From positions 169,104 through 233,103 of the forward strand of contig JANOPA010000064.1 in assembly GCA_031421635.1 (NCBI GenBank): a stretch of 64,000 nucleotides of DNA, read 5' to 3'. The stretch is from JAPOKJ01 sp031421635. Lineage in GTDB: Bacteria > Pseudomonadota > Gammaproteobacteria > Burkholderiales > Burkholderiaceae_E. The translations under genes and the position numbers were made by a program. This document shows, one piece after another, positions 7,833 through 16,495 of this stretch (position 1 is the first letter of the stretch; each line of letters opens with the position of its first letter). A model generated the notes under the pieces. It saw only the letters and a program-made list of their open reading frames with translations, was not told the DNA's origin and ran no database searches.

Positions 7833-10010
7833 ATGGACATGCAATTCTGGCACCGCGCCTTGATCGCCTCAATGCGAATGGGCGCTTCGTTCATCTTGGC
7901 CTCCACCCTATCCTTGTTTGCCCACGTCTCTTTTGCGCAGTCGGCAGACCGCATCGCACTCGTGGTGGGCAACTCGGCGTATCGAACCGCACCTTTACCA
8001 AATCCGCGCCATGACGCCACGGAAATGGCCGCCTTGCTCACTAAAGCAGGCTTTAAAGTCGATGTACAACTTGACACTGATTTAAGCCAATTACAAGCTG
8101 CCGTGCAGAAATTCGGGACGGCCATTCGCGACCCTAAGGTTAAGTTCGGCCTGTTTTATTTTGCAGGTCATGGCATGCAGCAAGACTGGCGCAACTACCT
8201 GGTGCCGGTTTCAGCAAACATTAAAATCGCGTCCGAGGTGCCGACCCAAACCGTGGATGTGAGCCAGTTGTTAAGCTACATGGGGCAAGGACAAGGACGT
8301 AGTTTTTTGGTCATTCTTGACGCCTGCCGGGACAATCCGTTCGCGAGCACCTTCAAATCGTCTTCCAAGGGCTTGAGCCAGTTTGACGCACCTGTGGGGA
8401 GTTTATTGGCCTATGCCACCGCTCCTGGAAATGTTGCCTTGGATGGCGAGGGTAAGAACGGACTTTACACAAGCTATTTGTTGCGTGAATTCGCAGTTCC
8501 AGGCACGCGCATTGAAGACGCTTTTAAACGCGTTCGGCTTAGTGTGCGTCTCGCCTCTAAAGGTCAACAAATTCCCTGGGAAAGCACTTCACTGGAAGAA
8601 GACCTCTTCATGTTCCCGACGGCGGTTCAAAAACTGTCAGAAGCCGAGCGCGAAAAATTGCTTGAAAGCGAGATGGCCTCCTGGCAAGAAGCCAAGGCCG
8701 CCAACGACCCGGAAGTTTTGGCCAAGTTCATTCGGCAGTATCCGAGCGGCAATGCCAGCGAGTTGGCGCAAGCTCGGCTGAATCGAATGCTTCTGGCTGG
8801 CGCAGAGCGTGAAAACAATAAGGAAAAAGCCAAGAAATCGGACGCTCAGGCGCTCGCCGCGACGGCCGCCCTTGAGGCTGCTGCACGCGAAGAACTTGCC
8901 CGGCGCCGCATCGCAGAGGCCGAGCAGAAGCGCCTTTTAGCGCAGCGCGAAGAAGCCGAACGTCAACGCCTAGCGCTTGTCGAGGCCTCCCGTGAGGCCG
9001 AGCAACGCGAAGTGATTGCACGCCTTGCTGCAGAAAAGGAAGCTCAAGCAAAACTTTCCGCTGAAAGGGCTCGATTGGCCGAGGCTGAAGCCAAAAGGCT
9101 TGCCGAACTCAAGCTGGACAATGAACGAAGAGAAGCGCAGCAGTTGGCCCTCGTCCAAGCCGAGCAAACCCGTTTGGCGCAAGCCGAACAGGCCCGCCAA
9201 GCGCAGGCCAATGCGCTGGCTGCGCGCGAAGAGCTTCGCCGGGCGGATCAACTCAAGGCCGAACACGCTGCACGAGAGAAAGCTCTGGCACTTGCCGCAG
9301 AAAATCTGCGCCTCGCCGCGCTCAAGCAGGCCGAGCTTGAGCAAAAAGAATTATTGCGTTTAGCAAGCGAGAAAAAAGCTTTTGAAGAATCCGCCAAAGC
9401 ACCCGTTCTTTTAGCGACGGCACCTGTTGTTCTCGAACCTACTCCCTACTTCAAAGGCTATGCCCAGCATGACCGAATTTTTCGAGTCGGCGAGGAGCAC
9501 GTGATTCGCAAGATCGATCAGTTCAGCAAAAAATCAGAAAATATCATCCGGCGTGTTACACGCGTGGATAGCGAGTCTGATCGCGTAATCTTCGACGATG
9601 GTAAGTACGTGACGGATCAGATGGGCAATACCCTGGTCAACCAACTCGGCAACTTCAGCACCGTAAGACAATTCTACCCAGCCGACCTCTTTGTCGGCAA
9701 GAAATGGACTTCCAGATTCAAACAAATTCGCCCTAATGGTGCGGCCTATACTTTTGAGTACAACCTAAAAGTTGTTGCGAAGGAAACCATCACCGTTCCT
9801 GCGGGTACCTTTGATGCTTTTCGTATAGAGGCTAGAGGGTTCAACATTGATCTGGGAGCCAGTCTTGAACGCGACATATGGGTAACACCAGGGGTCAATG
9901 CAGATATCGCGCAGGACTATCGCGTGAGGCTACGCTCGGGCCAACTCGAAACCAACCAACGAGAAGAACTCATGTCCTTCACACCTACTCAAAAGCGTGC
10001 GAGCCGTTAA
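7833..10010 (+). CDS. Secreted caspase-like (peptidase C14) protein with long coiled coil
   Basis: A cleavable signal peptide (SFILASTLSLFAHVSFAQ) leads into a caspase p20-like domain starting DRIALVVGNSAYRTAPLPNP. The His of YFAGHGMQ (about 113) and Cys of ILDACRDNPF (about 165) form the catalytic dyad, so it looks active. Residues ~280-530 are a long charged coiled coil rich in Ala/Glu/Arg (many EAERQRLA-like turns). The last ~190 residues form a beta-rich domain with ITVPAGTFDAFRIE, reminiscent of DUF3108-type domains. I prefer ATG 7833 or 7839 to the upstream ATG 7803, which lacks a ribosome binding site. It precedes a type VI secretion cluster whose kinase carries a DUF4384 module often paired with caspase-like proteins. 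Target unknown. Confidence 0.83.
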   Translation: MDMQFWHRALIASMRMGASFILASTLSLFAHVSFAQSADRIALVVGNSAYRTAPLPNPRHDATEMAALLTKAGFKVDVQLDTDLSQLQAAVQKFGTAIRDPKVKFGLFYFAGHGMQQDWRNYLVPVSANIKIASEVPTQTVDVSQLLSYMGQGQGRSFLVILDACRDNPFASTFKSSSKGLSQFDAPVGSLLAYATAPGNVALDGEGKNGLYTSYLLREFAVPGTRIEDAFKRVRLSVRLASKGQQIPWESTSLEEDLFMFPTAVQKLSEAEREKLLESEMASWQEAKAANDPEVLAKFIRQYPSGNASELAQARLNRMLLAGAERENNKEKAKKSDAQALAATAALEAAAREELARRRIAEAEQKRLLAQREEAERQRLALVEASREAEQREVIARLAAEKEAQAKLSAERARLAEAEAKRLAELKLDNERREAQQLALVQAEQTRLAQAEQARQAQANALAAREELRRADQLKAEHAAREKALALAAENLRLAALKQAELEQKELLRLASEKKAFEESAKAPVLLATAPVVLEPTPYFKGYAQHDRIFRVGEEHVIRKIDQFSKKSENIIRRVTRVDSESDRVIFDDGKYVTDQMGNTLVNQLGNFSTVRQFYPADLFVGKKWTSRFKQIRPNGAAYTFEYNLKVVAKETITVPAGTFDAFRIEARGFNIDLGASLERDIWVTPGVNADIAQDYRVRLRSGQLETNQREELMSFTPTQKRASR

Positions 10011-10115
10011 TTTCGCCAGAAATGGTTAAGTGTCGACCTCATGCGAAAGTTGTATTGCCTAGGCAGTCCGATCTCGTAGATACTCTCTAGGAACAAACCT
10101 GACGCGAGGAGGCAT

Positions 10116-11033
10116 ATGGCCAACTTCTATGTGTATGGACTCTCAAATGGGGCCAACGGCACACTAATTGACACCGGCACCTTGATCAGAGGCCTGTCTG
10201 AAATTCCAGGAAGTGTGGGTGCGGCTGCAAGCGACTTATGGTCCAACGCCATTCGCAAAAAGGATTGGATTCTTGATGCGAACACGCTCTATACCGTCCA
10301 ACAATATGCAATGGTGGACTTGTTTTTCGAGTTAACCAAAGGATATCTTCAGGGCAAAGACGCCGTATCCTTAGGCAAGATCTGGGATGATCATGTCAAC
10401 GGGATTGGCATAGCTCACAACGCTTTTAGTAGTCGCCACCGTACCGGCGCTATGTTCGGGCTTGATGCGGCGGCACTGTGGTTCGCCCAAAAAGATCCGA
10501 TGCTGGTCGTTTTACTCGAGCACTATATGAGGGGCCAGGGCAAACAATATAAGCTCAATCATCGAGAACTTCGGATGATGAACACCCATATCGATTTTTT
10601 CAATCCGGGTCATAGTCTTTCGCCCTCCTTAGCCCCCGAGGTCGCACGCGCCCAAGCGGGCGAGGAGGTTTTCGTCTCGGCACGCGTGACCGGGAAAAAC
10701 GACGCCTTAGGAAATTTCCCCATTGACGTACAAGGTAGCTTAAAGCTTTCGGACGGCTCGCCCGTGGGCAATCCTACGACACCCTATGGCACCATTGCCT
10801 ACGAAGCACTCGATCCACCTCTGATGTTCGAAGGCACGATGGTCTGGTCAGATACCTGGGACTTTGACTCAAAAGTGGCTGAACACCTTGGACCCACAAA
10901 CGCCTCGGGTCGACCCTCAGGTGGCGAGATGCAGGTGAGCCTGATCGCGCTCTTTGCCGATGGCGTTCCCTTTGAGGCGAAGAGCGAGGCTACCCAGGTA
11001 AAACAATATTCTTCACTGGGTCCGCTGTACTAG
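10116..11033 (+). CDS. Unrecognised 305-residue protein at the T6SS cluster edge
   Basis: I do not recognise a family. It begins MANFYVYGLSNGANGTLIDTG behind a strong ribosome binding site (GAGGAGG, 3-4 bp before ATG), has no signal peptide and no membrane helix. The N-terminal ~170 residues look helical with several conserved-looking His residues (DDHVNGIGIAHNAFSSRHRTG; LLEHYMRG). The C-terminal ~130 residues look beta-rich (FVSARVTGKND, MFEGTMVWSDTWDFDSK, EMQVSLIALFADGVPF). The absence of a signal peptide together with its position beside PppA make a secreted T6SS substrate possible, but that is inference from location only. It is convergent with pppA, so it has its own transcript, perhaps shared with the caspase-like gene 105 bp upstream. 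Confidence 0.75.
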   Translation: MANFYVYGLSNGANGTLIDTGTLIRGLSEIPGSVGAAASDLWSNAIRKKDWILDANTLYTVQQYAMVDLFFELTKGYLQGKDAVSLGKIWDDHVNGIGIAHNAFSSRHRTGAMFGLDAAALWFAQKDPMLVVLLEHYMRGQGKQYKLNHRELRMMNTHIDFFNPGHSLSPSLAPEVARAQAGEEVFVSARVTGKNDALGNFPIDVQGSLKLSDGSPVGNPTTPYGTIAYEALDPPLMFEGTMVWSDTWDFDSKVAEHLGPTNASGRPSGGEMQVSLIALFADGVPFEAKSEATQVKQYSSLGPLY

Positions 11034-11074
11034 TTCCAACGAGAGAAAAATCGAGGAGCGTGCGAAGCAAAAGC

Positions 11075-11851
11075 TCAGCCCACAATTCGAGTCGCAAAAT
11101 CCATCGCACCATACCAAATCGCGATAGCCGAGTAGTTGTCATGGCCGTCTCTTTTGTTGGCCAACAACACTTGCTCCATTTGTTCCAACCAATCTTGCGG
11201 GGAGGCAACGCGCTGCATTAGGCGCTCCATCTCGGATTCGCTGACGTACTCCCAAAAACCATCACTGCACAGCAAAAATGCATCTCCGCTTTTCACCGCT
11301 TGCAGAGCCTCGGTAATCTCTGGCGTAAAGCCGTCCTCGCCTCCTAGCGAGCCAGTGAGAATGGTGCGTTGGGAAGATTCTCGCGCAGCGCTGGGCTTGA
11401 CGAAACCGGCGTCAATCATCGACTGAAAAACACTGTGATCCTTCGTCTGAAAAAACCGACTGCCACCACGAAACGCATATAGGCGAGAGTCTCCAATATG
11501 CGCCCATACGGATTGAGAGAGCGCCTCACTGATCAGCAAAACCACCAAGGTCGCGCGCATATCCTGCTGCTCGTGACGATCCCCCTGATGTGCAATCACC
11601 GTTTGATTAGCAAGCTCAAGCAGCTCTAACGCTTTTTGAGGTGACACTTCTGGAGCTTCTTGAAAAGCAGCCAGAATGGCATCCACAGCGAGTTTTGAGG
11701 CAACATCACCCCCTCCATGGCCACCGGCACCATCGGACAACACACAGCATATTTGACCCGATTGCGCCCAATGCCCGCAAGAGTCTTCATTGCGCTTTCG
11801 GCCACCCACCTTGCTAAGCGTGGCGATTGAAACTTCCAAAGCATTGTGCAT
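11075..11851 (-). CDS. pppA: PP2C-type protein phosphatase of the T6SS (PppA)
   Basis: A 258-residue PPM/PP2C phosphatase. The metal-binding motifs are intact: SDGAGGHGGGDVAS (about 39-52), the HIGDSRLYAFRGG strand, LLCSDGFWEYVSE and the final DNYSAI. In T6SS threonine-phosphorylation circuits PppA removes the phosphate that PpkA places on the FHA protein, switching assembly off. It is soluble and cytosolic. It is the last gene of the minus arm, 18 bp after tagH, which itself encodes the FHA partner. Confidence 0.93.
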   Translation of the reverse strand: MHNALEVSIATLSKVGGRKRNEDSCGHWAQSGQICCVLSDGAGGHGGGDVASKLAVDAILAAFQEAPEVSPQKALELLELANQTVIAHQGDRHEQQDMRATLVVLLISEALSQSVWAHIGDSRLYAFRGGSRFFQTKDHSVFQSMIDAGFVKPSAARESSQRTILTGSLGGEDGFTPEITEALQAVKSGDAFLLCSDGFWEYVSESEMERLMQRVASPQDWLEQMEQVLLANKRDGHDNYSAIAIWYGAMDFATRIVG

Positions 11852-11869
11852 GTGATCTCTTCGGTGCCT

Positions 11870-13711
11870 TTAGCTACGTTTGTTTTTCTGATCGAGATGG
11901 CTAATTTGAGCCTCGTAAGCCTTGACAAACTCCTTGCCAAAAAAGGCTTCGAAATCGTCCTCGGCTTCACGAGAAATTTCCGTGTAGAGCTCCGAGAAAC
12001 GCTCCCAGAGTTTAGCCTTTCTTGTAGCAGGTACCATCGATTCAATCATCGATTTCTTGGTAAGGCGAGACTCGAGATGCGCCGGATCAAATTTATTCAC
12101 CAAGCTTTGAATCGCCGCACGCATCCCGGCGACAAAAGCCATTTGATGTGCGCCGAGGTCATCAAAAGCGTCCTGCACCGAATCGGCCGGAGACAAGAAA
12201 CCACGAATAGGGATTGGGCTGAGCAAGTGCGCCAGCGCAGACTCCGTGTCGGGAGAAAATTTGAGTGGGTTGTTATCTTTACTGACAATCATGGTGACTT
12301 CAGTTTTCATCTCTCGTTTGAGCAGACTGCGCGCAGTCAGTAACTCTTGTGTGCCCTGAGTGGAGATCCTGAGAAGCTCTCCTACTCTTTCCATCAATGC
12401 GGGAGTTAAACCCGCGTCGGGTTGACCCAAACTTAAGGCCGTCTTGGGTAGCTTGGTTAATTGAAGACCTAGTAGAAAAGCCGCCAATAATTCATCTTGA
12501 CCCGAAGCAAGCGGTGCCGCAGGTTTGGGGGACTGGGCAAGCTTTTGTTTTAGCTGAGCCTTGATAGATTGTTGGTTAAGCCCTTCCAACAGATCGGTGG
12601 CTAGAGTCTTGGGTGTATCTTCAAAAGCAAAGGGATGCTCAGCAGCCACCTGTGCAGCAATTTCCTTGATGGCATTGGGCGCGAGGATTTGAGTCGGAAT
12701 CAATTTTTCCGGCACTGCTTTCTCTTGAACTTTTTCCGGCAATACCTTTTCCGGGATGCTTCGCGCTTGCGGCAAGCTAAATGTGCCCTGTATTTCAGGC
12801 GTGTGATCGGACAGCGGCGCCTCCGTATAGGCTTTCGGCGTATTTAAAAAAGCCTCAAGATGACCCTGGGCCTGACGGTCATCAGAAAAGCTTTGTTGGC
12901 GCGCACCGATCACGCCGAGTGGATCGTTTGACACGGCGCGCCCTGAGCCTTTCAGACCGAACAGATCGTCAATACTTTCCTCATGCGCAGAGGCCCCAAA
13001 GTTGCCAAGACCAAGCGCGTCCTTCGCTTTGCTACTCGACACTGACGAGGAGTTTGCAACCCCTGTCTTCGCGGCTTGCTCAAAAGAAAATCGCTCAGCA
13101 GGCGACCGATCAGCCGACCGAATCGGGTCAGCAAGCGGCAAATCCGCGACTTTTGATTTTCCCGAGCTGAGATCGCCCCAAATATCGAAATCGTCGGGGA
13201 TAGTGCTTGAGCTCGCCACGCTAGGTCGCCCGCTAACGCTTGGCGAAAGCGGATTGACCGCATTAGAAGCGGTAGAAGGCGAATCGAAAAGATTCGCAAA
13301 TGGATCGGATGTCGTGCTTTTTTGCTCCGAACCCAGGGAGTTCCAAAACATCGTGGGCGATTCAGAGATCGGCTCAGACGTCGCAGCCGCCATGGGTGCT
13401 GCAGCCTCAATGCTCAGCTCAAACTCACCAATGATCAACTGGTCCCCATTCTGCACCGAAGCGGGAACGTCTTTAGCTAATTCGCGCCCATTGAGACTCA
13501 CAATATTTGGAATGCCACAAGCCACGACAGAAAATTGGTCGTTCTCAAAAACAATTCTCGCCTGCTCGCGAGAAATATGCTGATAGGGGTCCGGTAAATG
13601 CAGCGTACAAGACGAAGCTCGTCCAATGACCCCGCCCGCTTCGGTAAAGTCTGCTGCGACCATTTGGGTCGGCGCTTGACCCATCGCCTTGACTAATACA
13701 ATTCGCAGCAC
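11870..13711 (-). CDS. tagH: T6SS FHA-domain scaffold protein TagH (Fha)
   Basis: The N-terminal FHA domain (residues 1-105) has the phosphothreonine-binding set: GR at 30-31, HISRE with Ser48, and SLNG with Asn74. A long low-complexity, Ser/Ala/Pro-rich linker (about 110-330) follows, then a conserved C-terminal domain with MTIVSKDNNPLKFSPDTESAL and FLSPADSVQDAFDDLGAHQMAFVAGMRAAIQ, typical of the T6SS FHA/TagH C-terminus. In this pathway PpkA phosphorylates the FHA protein, which then promotes TssL/TssM-dependent assembly. It sits 15 bp after the DUF4123 gene and 18 bp before pppA. Confidence 0.93.
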   Translation of the reverse strand: MLRIVLVKAMGQAPTQMVAADFTEAGGVIGRASSCTLHLPDPYQHISREQARIVFENDQFSVVACGIPNIVSLNGRELAKDVPASVQNGDQLIIGEFELSIEAAAPMAAATSEPISESPTMFWNSLGSEQKSTTSDPFANLFDSPSTASNAVNPLSPSVSGRPSVASSSTIPDDFDIWGDLSSGKSKVADLPLADPIRSADRSPAERFSFEQAAKTGVANSSSVSSSKAKDALGLGNFGASAHEESIDDLFGLKGSGRAVSNDPLGVIGARQQSFSDDRQAQGHLEAFLNTPKAYTEAPLSDHTPEIQGTFSLPQARSIPEKVLPEKVQEKAVPEKLIPTQILAPNAIKEIAAQVAAEHPFAFEDTPKTLATDLLEGLNQQSIKAQLKQKLAQSPKPAAPLASGQDELLAAFLLGLQLTKLPKTALSLGQPDAGLTPALMERVGELLRISTQGTQELLTARSLLKREMKTEVTMIVSKDNNPLKFSPDTESALAHLLSPIPIRGFLSPADSVQDAFDDLGAHQMAFVAGMRAAIQSLVNKFDPAHLESRLTKKSMIESMVPATRKAKLWERFSELYTEISREAEDDFEAFFGKEFVKAYEAQISHLDQKNKRS

Positions 13712-13726
13712 AACCCTTTTCTCCTT

Positions 13727-14263
13727 CTATGCGAGTTGAATGGTGGACACTAAGGGCTTTGCGCCGTCGAAGCTCAATCGGACCAAACTGTTCGGCGCCT
13801 CTCCCTCACTCAAAAACAACGCGACCGACTTAAAAAGCTGAGCGCACTGCTCTGCATTGAGCACGGGAATGGCGGTGCGCATCACGCTAGGGTCGTAAAA
13901 CCGAAACCAGACCACCGCTCCGTCGGGTGTGCGCACTTGGGTAAATTGGCGAAGATGAATTTGAAGCTCGGGCAAGCTTGACTCGCTGTGCACGAAACTT
14001 ACCCAGGACTGCCCCCAACCTTCAAGAAGCCAATCAAGAACCTCAGGTTGGTCCTTAAGATCCACCAAAAACGGGGCCGCCTCAAAGACCTCAGGCTCGA
14101 CATCACCGGGAAAAAGGCAATCGAAGCTCAAGGCGTCGTGCTCATAGAGAAAATCTAAGGCAGAGGCGTTGCCTGCTGCGTCCACCATGGCATACAAACG
14201 CATAGGCTCGGCTGGCATCAATTGCTTACGAAGCGATACGAGATCAGTGGGACTGGGCGTCAT
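13727..14263 (-). CDS. DUF4123 T6SS adaptor/chaperone
   Basis: At 178 residues it matches the DUF4123 family (Tap-1/TEC), which loads effectors onto a cognate VgrG tip. Diagnostic features are the N-terminal RLYAMVDAAG with a following PFLVDL, the WVSFVHSE stretch, and VWFRFYDPSVMRTAIPVL in the middle. It lies 50 bp downstream of vgrG as expected. Unusually the next gene is tagH and not an effector, so the cargo is either VgrG itself or encoded elsewhere. Confidence 0.88.
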   Translation of the reverse strand: MTPSPTDLVSLRKQLMPAEPMRLYAMVDAAGNASALDFLYEHDALSFDCLFPGDVEPEVFEAAPFLVDLKDQPEVLDWLLEGWGQSWVSFVHSESSLPELQIHLRQFTQVRTPDGAVVWFRFYDPSVMRTAIPVLNAEQCAQLFKSVALFLSEGEAPNSLVRLSFDGAKPLVSTIQLA

Positions 14264-14313
14264 GCTTGCAATTCCATACCTGTTCCAATCGAGCCTTTCT
14301 ATTCACCACCAAA

Positions 14314-16371
14314 TTAACATCCCTCGCAAATTTCGCAGAAGGAGGCCTTGCCTTTATGCGCTTCCCTTAGTGTATCCGCAGAGCTATTACTCTTCAAAGC
14401 CTTCCCGGATCTGAACGGTTTCTTACCCGAAGCTTTGTTTACTTTCCCGGTAAGGGGTGCGTCGGGACTCGTCGGCGCCGCCCCCTTGCCAGTCAAAGCG
14501 GCCCCACCAGAATTGATATTGACCATGACCCCCTTAATGTCCACCCCGGCAGACGTAATCGACACGAAGTTGCCACCGACTTTTAGGGTAATACCGGTGC
14601 TAGCCTCCAACACCAAATTGGTACCCGCTTTCAGATGAATTTCCTGGGCCGCGGCTGCATTGAATACCCCGGAGGATTTCACAAGCCAGTCTTGCTGAGT
14701 CTGGAGCGAGAACGTAGCCCCTATCTTAATATTTTGATCCTGCGCCACTTCGAGATGATGCTTGCCCTTGATCTTTTCAGAAAGGTTACCCGTGATGGTC
14801 AGATGGCTGTCCTTTTTGATCTCCTCGATACGATCATTTTTGATCAGAATGTGATGATCCTTTTCGGCTTGAAGGCCAAAGAGTTCGCTGCCTTTCTGGT
14901 CTTCAAAGAAAATCTCATTGAAATTATCCTCGCCCGCGCCTTTACTACTTTTGGTACGGATGCCACTTTGGGTTTTGTTGGCCGGATAGTCGTACGGAGG
15001 TTTGTTTTCTGCGTTATAAACCGCCCCCGTAATCAACGGCCGATCAGGGTCGCCTTCCAAGAAGGTGACGACAACCTCATCGCCAATTCTCGGTAGCGCC
15101 ATAAAGCCGTACTGACCGCTGGCCCAGGGCATCGCGGTACGGATCCAGCAAGAGGTATTTGCCCCCTGCTTATCGTAACGATCCCACAAAAACCTCACGC
15201 ACACCCGACCTTTGGTGTCCGTATAAATTTCCTCTCCGGCAGGCCCGGTCACAAAGGCCGTTTGAACCCCGCTAATAATCGGCTTGGGGGTGACTCTGGA
15301 GGGCCGATACTGCTGCGATGATTTAATCGCGTAAAACTGCATACTGATGCTCGAGCTGGCCGAGCCGCCCGCTTCCTGTCCACCCTCAGCGAATCGCGAA
15401 CGGGTCGCTGTAATAAAGTATTCTTCGTTTTGCTCAGCCACCTTATGCTTGGCGAGCGTGAACTTTCGACCCGGTACCATCGACACGACATCGCCACCAC
15501 CTGCAAAAATAAGGCGGCGCGTTTGCAACTCGTCCAAGCGGATATTCGCGTAGGCTCGCCCCTCGGCTTCCGTATCGTACTCGCCCGGATAATCATAGAT
15601 TTCGTAAGCCGTCTCGTTTACGCCATCCGACTTTTCCGAGCTGCGGGTCGCAAACAAAGCGACCGAGGGGCGGCTCGGGTCGTATTCATCGATTGAAAAT
15701 TTGCCTGGTTGAATTTCCTGCGCGAAAGACCACTGATTAATATGTTGCTCGCCTGAAGTCACATTGTCACGGCGATAGAACGGAATGGTCGCTTCGCCAT
15801 CGATAGCCTTATGAGCCGAAGCGCTATCGCACAGTACCATTCGGTGGGCACCATCGCTATGCTCGAAGAAGTAGTAAATGCCTTCTTGTTCCATTAATCG
15901 AGTCACGAAATTGAGCGTGGTTTCCCGGTACTGAACACAATACTCCCAGGGCGCATAGGTACGCTGAAGTCGAAAATCAAATTTAGCTCTAGGCTCTTCT
16001 GCGAACACGGCTTTTAACACGTCAGGTACAGACTGATTTTGGAAAATACGGCTGTCCGAGCTGCGCGACAAAAACCAAAGCCAGGGCCTGACGCTGAGTC
16101 GATAAGAGAAAAACCCTGGTGTTGCCACACCGGTTTGCTCGAGGCGAGTACAGTACCCGCTAAACAAGCGCTCGAAGGGAGCCGCACCTTCGTCGACCTC
16201 CCGGACGATGGTCATTGCCTTGCCCAACAGGGTCTTGGGGTCCAAACTTTGCAGACGACTGACCGCCTCAATTTGATAATCAAAAAGCCCGCTCACACTC
16301 TCGTCGAGCGTAGCTTGCGAAAAAATCAATTTGGGCCCTAGAGGACTCTTTAGTGAAAATACATTGAGCAT
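14314..16371 (-). CDS. vgrG: T6SS spike protein VgrG (TssI)
   Basis: A 685-residue VgrG with the gp27-like N-terminal part (MLNVFSLKSPLGPKLIF, MEQEGIYYFFEH) and the gp5-like OB fold (GRVCVRFLWDRYDKQGANTSCWIRTAMPWASGQYG, here split across positions 390-425; then ALPRIGDEVVVTFLEGDPDRPLITG). A DUF2345-type repetitive tail follows. The chain ends in a Lys/Ser-rich linker and a FCEICEGC tail with Cys at 679, 682 and 685. No enzymatic C-terminal domain is seen, so this is a structural spike; the tail is a likely docking site for cargo or the DUF4123 adaptor. ATG 16371 is 4 bp after a possible small ORF. Confidence 0.95.
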   Translation of the reverse strand: MLNVFSLKSPLGPKLIFSQATLDESVSGLFDYQIEAVSRLQSLDPKTLLGKAMTIVREVDEGAAPFERLFSGYCTRLEQTGVATPGFFSYRLSVRPWLWFLSRSSDSRIFQNQSVPDVLKAVFAEEPRAKFDFRLQRTYAPWEYCVQYRETTLNFVTRLMEQEGIYYFFEHSDGAHRMVLCDSASAHKAIDGEATIPFYRRDNVTSGEQHINQWSFAQEIQPGKFSIDEYDPSRPSVALFATRSSEKSDGVNETAYEIYDYPGEYDTEAEGRAYANIRLDELQTRRLIFAGGGDVVSMVPGRKFTLAKHKVAEQNEEYFITATRSRFAEGGQEAGGSASSSISMQFYAIKSSQQYRPSRVTPKPIISGVQTAFVTGPAGEEIYTDTKGRVCVRFLWDRYDKQGANTSCWIRTAMPWASGQYGFMALPRIGDEVVVTFLEGDPDRPLITGAVYNAENKPPYDYPANKTQSGIRTKSSKGAGEDNFNEIFFEDQKGSELFGLQAEKDHHILIKNDRIEEIKKDSHLTITGNLSEKIKGKHHLEVAQDQNIKIGATFSLQTQQDWLVKSSGVFNAAAAQEIHLKAGTNLVLEASTGITLKVGGNFVSITSAGVDIKGVMVNINSGGAALTGKGAAPTSPDAPLTGKVNKASGKKPFRSGKALKSNSSADTLREAHKGKASFCEICEGC

Positions 16372-16375
16372 GACA

Positions 16376-16495
16376 TCACTTCGGTAAGGTCGCGTGGTGA
16401 GGCTTGAGAATACGCCGAATCACGCCACCAAGCCATAGTACAAAGGTGCTAGCCACGAGCGCAAGCTTAAGAGAATTGGTAATTAAAATCCTCAT
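16376..16495 (-). CDS. Possible 39-residue membrane peptide between clpV and vgrG
   Basis: A short ORF starts with an ATG inside the 3' end of clpV (other frame) and stops 4 bp before the vgrG ATG. It encodes a basic N-terminus, one hydrophobic stretch (LKLALVASTFVLWLGGVI) and a basic tail RRILKPHHATLPK. The tight fit between two genes is suggestive, but there is no clear ribosome binding site and such peptides arise by chance. Confidence 0.25.
   Translation of the reverse strand: MRILITNSLKLALVASTFVLWLGGVIRRILKPHHATLPK

Noticed and set aside
8383..9363. Several 100-130 residue open frames overlapping the caspase-like gene
   Set aside because: They run inside the coiled-coil coding region in other frames and owe their length to its repetitive GC-rich codons.
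16467..16495. Reading the clpV-vgrG gap as a missing TssJ gene
   Set aside because: The only frame is 39 residues, lacks a lipobox and is far shorter than TssJ (about 150-180 residues).
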